DNA of 7,073 nucleotides, taken from the NCBI GenBank assembly GCA_021324035.1, contig JAJPJU010000187.1, forward strand, positions 1 to 7,073, read 5' to 3'. Positions 3,906 to 7,073 of this stretch are shown piece after piece. How positions within the stretch are numbered: position 1 is the stretch's first letter; each line of letters begins with the position of its first letter. The position numbers were made by a program, and so were the translations under genes. Under the pieces are notes generated by a model. It searched no databases. It had not been told where the DNA came from and worked only from the letters and a program-made list of their open reading frames with translations. This DNA comes from Spartobacteria bacterium. Its GTDB lineage: Bacteria; Verrucomicrobiota; Verrucomicrobiia; Chthoniobacterales; UBA10450.

Positions 3906-6047
3906 GTGCATTGGCTGGCGCGTCACCGGTTGGTTTTGCTCGGGCTGATCGCAGCCTCTTGGACAGCCCTGGTCGCGCTGGCGCATTTTTTTCCATCGGC
4001 GCCTTTCCTATCGGGAGTGTGGAACGGTGAGCGCAGTTTCTCGGATTTGCTCCGCCGGGATGGGCGCAAAACTGCCGTGCATCCGGATTTTGTCTTCGTC
4101 GGAATCGATCAGCAATCGTTGCAGCCGGATGCGGTTGGCGCAGAAGAGGCAGCCGGCAATCGTGCCCTTCAACTGATGCTCCAAAAACCGTATCCGTGGT
4201 CGCGCGAAGTCTGGGCCCTGTTGATGGACCAACTGTTCACTTCCGGCGCGCGGCTGGTAATGTTCGACATTGTTTTCAGTTCGACGAACGAAGGCGACGC
4301 GGCATTTCACGCGGCCCTGGACAAATATCGCGATCGGGTTGTGATCGGCAGCAACATCAACGTGGGACGTCCCGACTTGAATTCGAAGCAAACAACCGAA
4401 TCCGAAGCCAACCAGATCATGTTGCCCAATCAAAGTCTGATTCCGGCTCCGCAAGGCATGGACGATCGGGTGGGGTTTGTGAATTTTTGGCGCGATCTGG
4501 ACGGCATTGTCCGGCATGTCGAATTCCATCATTCCGATCTGCCCGCAGGTCAGCGAGGGCCTAACGAGTTCATTTACGATTCGATGGCCACCCGAGCACT
4601 GAAGAAACTTGGCCGCGGCGATTCAGTGCCGAACGATGTCGATTCGCATGCGATCCGGTTCGGGCCAGAAGATGCGTATCCGCCGCATCCGCTCTACGAG
4701 ATCTTTTTGCCGAAAACGTGGCATGCCAATTATCAGGACGGCGCTTTCTTCAAAGACAAGATCGTGGTCGTCGGTGCCGCGGCGCAGATTCAACACGATT
4801 TCCTGGCCACGCCGATCGACGAAAACATGCATGGGCCGGACATGCATTTGCACACATTGGCGGCGGCGCTTGATCACGAATTTCTTCGCGAAGTTCCGAT
4901 TAAGGCTGATTTCGTCTTTATCATAGTAGCGGCGCTTCTCGCCTGGTTGGTCGTCACGTTCGTTAGGCGTCCGTTATTTTGCATTCTTGTTCTCGCGGGG
5001 ATCGTCGTTGCCTACCTGGTCGCCGCGCGAATTCTTTACGATCGTGCCGGCTTGCTGATGATGGTGGTGCCGCCATTGATTGTTTTCGGTGGCACCGGGG
5101 TGTTCGGCCTGGGATTTGAATATGCCCTGGAACGAAGAGAAAAGATGCGGACCCGAAGAACACTGGAGCGTTACGTTTCGAAAAATCTCGTCAAAGAAAT
5201 TCTCGAAAATCCGGGCGGCTACTACAGCTCGATGCTCGGCTCGCGCAAGCCGGTCACGGTTTTGTTTTCCGATCTCGTCGGCTTCACCAGTTTGTCGGAG
5301 CAGGCCGATCCCGCCGCGCTGGTGTCGCAATTGAATCGTTATCTCAGCGCGATGGTGCCCACGGTTTTCGATAACGGCGGCACCCTCGATAAATTTATCG
5401 GCGACGCGATCATGGCCGTGTGGGGCAACGTCAGCAGCCACGGAATGGCGGAAGACGCGAAAGCAGCGGTGCGGGCAGCGTTCGGTATGCGCAAAATGCT
5501 GGCGAAGTTGAACGAAGAGTGGCGCACCGAAGGCGTCATCCCGCTCGCGTTTGGCGTCGGAATCAATCACGGCGAGGCAGTGGTCGGCAACATCGGTTCC
5601 TACGAGCCGCACGAACGGCTCGATCCAACGGTGATCGGCGACGCGGTCAATTTGGCATCGCGCTTGGAAGCGCTGACTCGAGAATACCGGGTGGATATTT
5701 TAATTGGCGCGAGTGCTGCGGATTTGGTGCGGGACGAGTTCCAGTTGCGCTCGGTCGATCTGGTTCAAGTCAAAGGCAAAACCGAACCGGTCGATGTGTT
5801 CGCGCTTGTCGGATCGCGCGGCGAAATGGTCGACCATGAATTATCAAAGTGGCTGGAATCGTACGAAGAGGGGATCAGGAAATTCCGTGGCCGCAAATTT
5901 ACCGAAGCGAAAATATTGTTCTCGCAGTTCCTCGAATTTTATCCCGACGATTTCCTGGCCAAGATGTATCTGGATCGGGCTTTGCGTTACGAAAAAGCGC
6001 CACCGGACGAATCCTGGAATGCGGTGGAAATATTTACCAAGAAATAA
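3906..6047 (+). CDS. Membrane CHASE2-sensor class III adenylate cyclase
   Basis: Predicted to make cAMP in response to an unknown extracytoplasmic cue. The 713 residues read, in order: TM1 at about 7-29; an outside CHASE2 domain from about 35 to 330, with FVFVGIDQQSL (62-72), YPWSREVWALLMDQL (96-110), VMFDIVFS (118-125), and KDKIVVVGAAAQ then HGPDMHLHTLAA (283-320); three helices at about 334-353, 357-378 and 381-403; a basic linker; then the cyclase at about 445-635. Cyclase residues: metal Asp456 (LFSDLVGFT) and Asp500 (KFIGDAIMAVWG), substrate-specifying Lys496 and Thr575 (DPTVIGDAVNLASRLE), and transition-state Asn582 and Arg586. The set is complete and of the ATP-preferring class IIIb kind. 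A ~75-residue TPR-like tail (637-713) follows, with an Asp-Asp near 681 and a Trp at 704. The start is GTG at 3906, because an in-frame TAG lies at 3894-3896. Divergent from rplT; specificity is inferred. Confidence 0.93.
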   Translation: MHWLARHRLVLLGLIAASWTALVALAHFFPSAPFLSGVWNGERSFSDLLRRDGRKTAVHPDFVFVGIDQQSLQPDAVGAEEAAGNRALQLMLQKPYPWSREVWALLMDQLFTSGARLVMFDIVFSSTNEGDAAFHAALDKYRDRVVIGSNINVGRPDLNSKQTTESEANQIMLPNQSLIPAPQGMDDRVGFVNFWRDLDGIVRHVEFHHSDLPAGQRGPNEFIYDSMATRALKKLGRGDSVPNDVDSHAIRFGPEDAYPPHPLYEIFLPKTWHANYQDGAFFKDKIVVVGAAAQIQHDFLATPIDENMHGPDMHLHTLAAALDHEFLREVPIKADFVFIIVAALLAWLVVTFVRRPLFCILVLAGIVVAYLVAARILYDRAGLLMMVVPPLIVFGGTGVFGLGFEYALERREKMRTRRTLERYVSKNLVKEILENPGGYYSSMLGSRKPVTVLFSDLVGFTSLSEQADPAALVSQLNRYLSAMVPTVFDNGGTLDKFIGDAIMAVWGNVSSHGMAEDAKAAVRAAFGMRKMLAKLNEEWRTEGVIPLAFGVGINHGEAVVGNIGSYEPHERLDPTVIGDAVNLASRLEALTREYRVDILIGASAADLVRDEFQLRSVDLVQVKGKTEPVDVFALVGSRGEMVDHELSKWLESYEEGIRKFRGRKFTEAKILFSQFLEFYPDDFLAKMYLDRALRYEKAPPDESWNAVEIFTKK

Positions 6048-6053
6048 TTACCT

Positions 6054-6127
6054 CGCACAACGGCCACAAAGGGCACGACGGATTTTGAAACGGTTCTAAT
6101 CTTTGTGTCCGTTGTGGACTTTGTGCG
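6054..6127. repeat. Opposed-arm 9-mer array between the cyclase gene and mpl
   Basis: Left arm, 9-base phase: CACAACGGC (6056-6064), CACAAAGGG (6065-6073), CACGACGGA (6074-6082). The right arm carries, on the opposite strand, CACAAAGTC (6125-6117), CACAACGGA (6116-6108), CACAAAGAT (6107-6099). Both arms are preceded by CG at their outer edge, so CGCACAA (6054-6060) pairs with TTGTGCG (6121-6127). The centre is TTTTGAAACGGTTCTA-like. The array begins six bases after the cyclase stop codon. The transcript could form a long imperfect hairpin and might end or stabilise the cyclase mRNA, but no T-run follows. The unit differs from both heptamer arrays in this window. Confidence 0.78.
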
Positions 6128-6166
6128 GAGACAGCTTCTCGGTAGCCAAAATCACTCCCGCAGCGT

Positions 6167-6174
6167 AAAGAAGG
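6167..6174 (+). promoter_or_regulatory. mpl ribosome binding site
   Basis: AAAGAAGG resembles the Shine-Dalgarno consensus and lies only three bases before the GTG at 6178, a tight spacing. It supports that start, which is also forced by the in-frame TAA at 6166-6168 and by the need to keep the N-terminal nucleotide-binding loop. Confidence 0.5.
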
Positions 6175-6177
6175 CGC

Positions 6178-7073
6178 GTGACGAAAAAGGCGCCGCAAAA
6201 GCTTCATTTCATCGGAATCAGCGGCACCGCCATGGGATCCGTCGCCGCGGCGCTGCGGGAACGCGGATTTAAAGTCACGGGCTCGGACGAAAGCGTTTAT
6301 CCACCGATGTCCACGTTTCTCGAGGAAAGCGGAATCAAAGTGCGTCAGGGTTATTCCAAAGAAAATATCCCGAACGACGCCGACGTGGTGGTGATCGGCA
6401 ATGCGATGAAGCGCGGCAATCCCGAAGTGGAAGCGGTGCTGAACCGAAAGCTTTTTTACCTTTCGCTGCCGGAGGTTCTGAAAAATTATTTCCTTCGCGG
6501 CAAACACAATCTGGTGGTGACCGGCACGCATGGGAAAACCACCACTACAGCATTGCTGGCGTGGATCATGGAGAAAGGCGGCCGCAAACCGGCTTACGTC
6601 ATTGGCGGCATTCCGAAAAATTTCGGTCACGGCGCGCGGCTGAACGATTCGAAATATTTCGTGATCGAGGGAGACGAATACGACACCGCGTTTTTCGACA
6701 AGCGTTCGAAGTTTGTTCATTACCTGCCGGAGCTGGTGATCGTGAACAACATCGAGTTCGATCACGCCGACATTTTTAAAAACATCGACGAGATCAAGCT
6801 CAGCTTTAAGCGGCTTCTTAATATCGTGCCGCAAAACGGAATGGTGCTGCTCAATGGCGACGCCCACAATTGCGTCGAGGTCGCGAAAGACTGTCTGGCC
6901 CAGATGGTCGAGGTCGGTTTCTCCAAAAATTGCGCGCAACGGATCCGTGACGTCTCATATTCCGAAAAAGGCTCGCGGTTCAAACTTGGCGACGACTTCT
7001 ATGAAGTTCCGTTGGCTGGCGAATTCAACGTCCGCAATGCGGCGATGGCAGTGGCAGCGGCGCGATTTTATGA
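6178..7073 (+). CDS. mpl: UDP-MurNAc:L-Ala-gamma-D-Glu-meso-Dap ligase (partial, C-terminus off right edge)
   Basis: ATP-dependent Mur-family ligase that attaches recycled murein tripeptide to UDP-N-acetylmuramate in the cytoplasm, returning cell-wall peptide to peptidoglycan synthesis. 298 codons are present, open to the edge; the family is about 450-460 long, so the C-terminal domain is missing. Visible: the N-terminal UDP-binding glycine loop HFIGISGTAMGS (10-21), SDESVYPPMSTFLEE (36-50), GNAMKRGNPEVEAVLNRK (74-91), the ATP P-loop GTHGKTTTT (116-124), IEGDEYDTAFFDKRSKF (163-179), NNIEFDHADIF (190-200), and LAGEFNVRNAAMAVAAA (279-295). EGDEYDTAFFDKRSKF and NNIEFDHADIF point to Mpl rather than MurC. 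The start is GTG at 6178, since TAA at 6166-6168 closes the frame upstream. Same strand as the cyclase gene but 130 bases away across an inverted repeat, so co-transcription is uncertain. Confidence 0.96.
   Translation, partial: MTKKAPQKLHFIGISGTAMGSVAAALRERGFKVTGSDESVYPPMSTFLEESGIKVRQGYSKENIPNDADVVVIGNAMKRGNPEVEAVLNRKLFYLSLPEVLKNYFLRGKHNLVVTGTHGKTTTTALLAWIMEKGGRKPAYVIGGIPKNFGHGARLNDSKYFVIEGDEYDTAFFDKRSKFVHYLPELVIVNNIEFDHADIFKNIDEIKLSFKRLLNIVPQNGMVLLNGDAHNCVEVAKDCLAQMVEVGFSKNCAQRIRDVSYSEKGSRFKLGDDFYEVPLAGEFNVRNAAMAVAAARFY

Noticed and set aside
3554..3996. Small ORFs between rplT and the cyclase gene (63, 84 and 86 codons)
   Set aside because: Checked as possible rpmI (L35) or a leader peptide. 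None has the Lys-rich L35 pattern, and those over 3740-3900 are translations of the heptamer repeats.
6034..6939. 301-codon minus-strand ORF opposite mpl
   Set aside because: In antisense register with mpl, and it ends inside the 9-mer repeat with low-complexity PQRTQR-like residues. mpl motifs on the plus strand are decisive.
1..7073. RAYT or other transposase, integrase, IS ends, tRNA or rRNA genes
   Set aside because: Looked for because of the REP-like repeats. All long frames are accounted for by rplT, pheS, pheT, the cyclase and mpl, and no tRNA-like cloverleaf or rRNA signature was seen.

Overview
The window looks like a piece of bacterial chromosome, moderately GC-rich by eye. The best guess for its source is a soil or freshwater verrucomicrobium (Chthoniobacterales-like) or a close PVC relative. 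This rests on the flavour of PheS, PheT and Mpl, on a CHASE2-type class III cyclase, and on intergenic spaces packed with short-period and palindromic repeats. The lineage is inference; no search was run.

Layout. Minus strand, read right to left: rplT (ribosomal protein L20), pheS and pheT (alpha and beta subunits of phenylalanyl-tRNA synthetase). pheT runs off the left edge after 661 codons, without its C-terminal anticodon-binding part. Plus strand: a GTG-started, four-helix membrane protein with an extracytoplasmic CHASE2 sensor and a complete-looking adenylate cyclase domain, then a GTG-started mpl (murein tripeptide ligase) that runs off the right edge after 298 codons. rplT and the cyclase gene are divergent, separated by 335 bases with no gene.

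How the genes relate. rplT-pheS-pheT is a translation cluster. The usual partners infC and rpmI are not upstream of rplT here, so L20 expression must be set from the local leader. That leader has a strong Shine-Dalgarno-like AAGGAG separated from the ATG by a perfect 8-bp hairpin. The cyclase would turn an unknown envelope-side signal into cAMP. Mpl recycles cell-wall peptide. Nothing in the sequence links the last two functionally.

The most unusual content is between the genes. All four gaps contain an inverted, palindromic or tandem element, from at least four apparently unrelated designs. (1) Two copies of a GTAG...CTAC double hairpin resemble an inverted pair of REP sequences; their GGCG/CGCC stem bases are constant while the inner four base pairs differ but always pair. 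(2) A degenerate 7-mer array (TTGAGCG type) fills the pheS translation start region. (3) A second 7-mer array (ATCCGAA type) lies in two opposed arms upstream of the cyclase, with arms differing by one unit, and ends in a 9-bp dyad three bases from the GTG. (4) A 9-mer array (CACAACGGC type) forms opposed arms between the cyclase gene and mpl. No RAYT transposase, integrase, IS, CRISPR, tRNA or rRNA was found.
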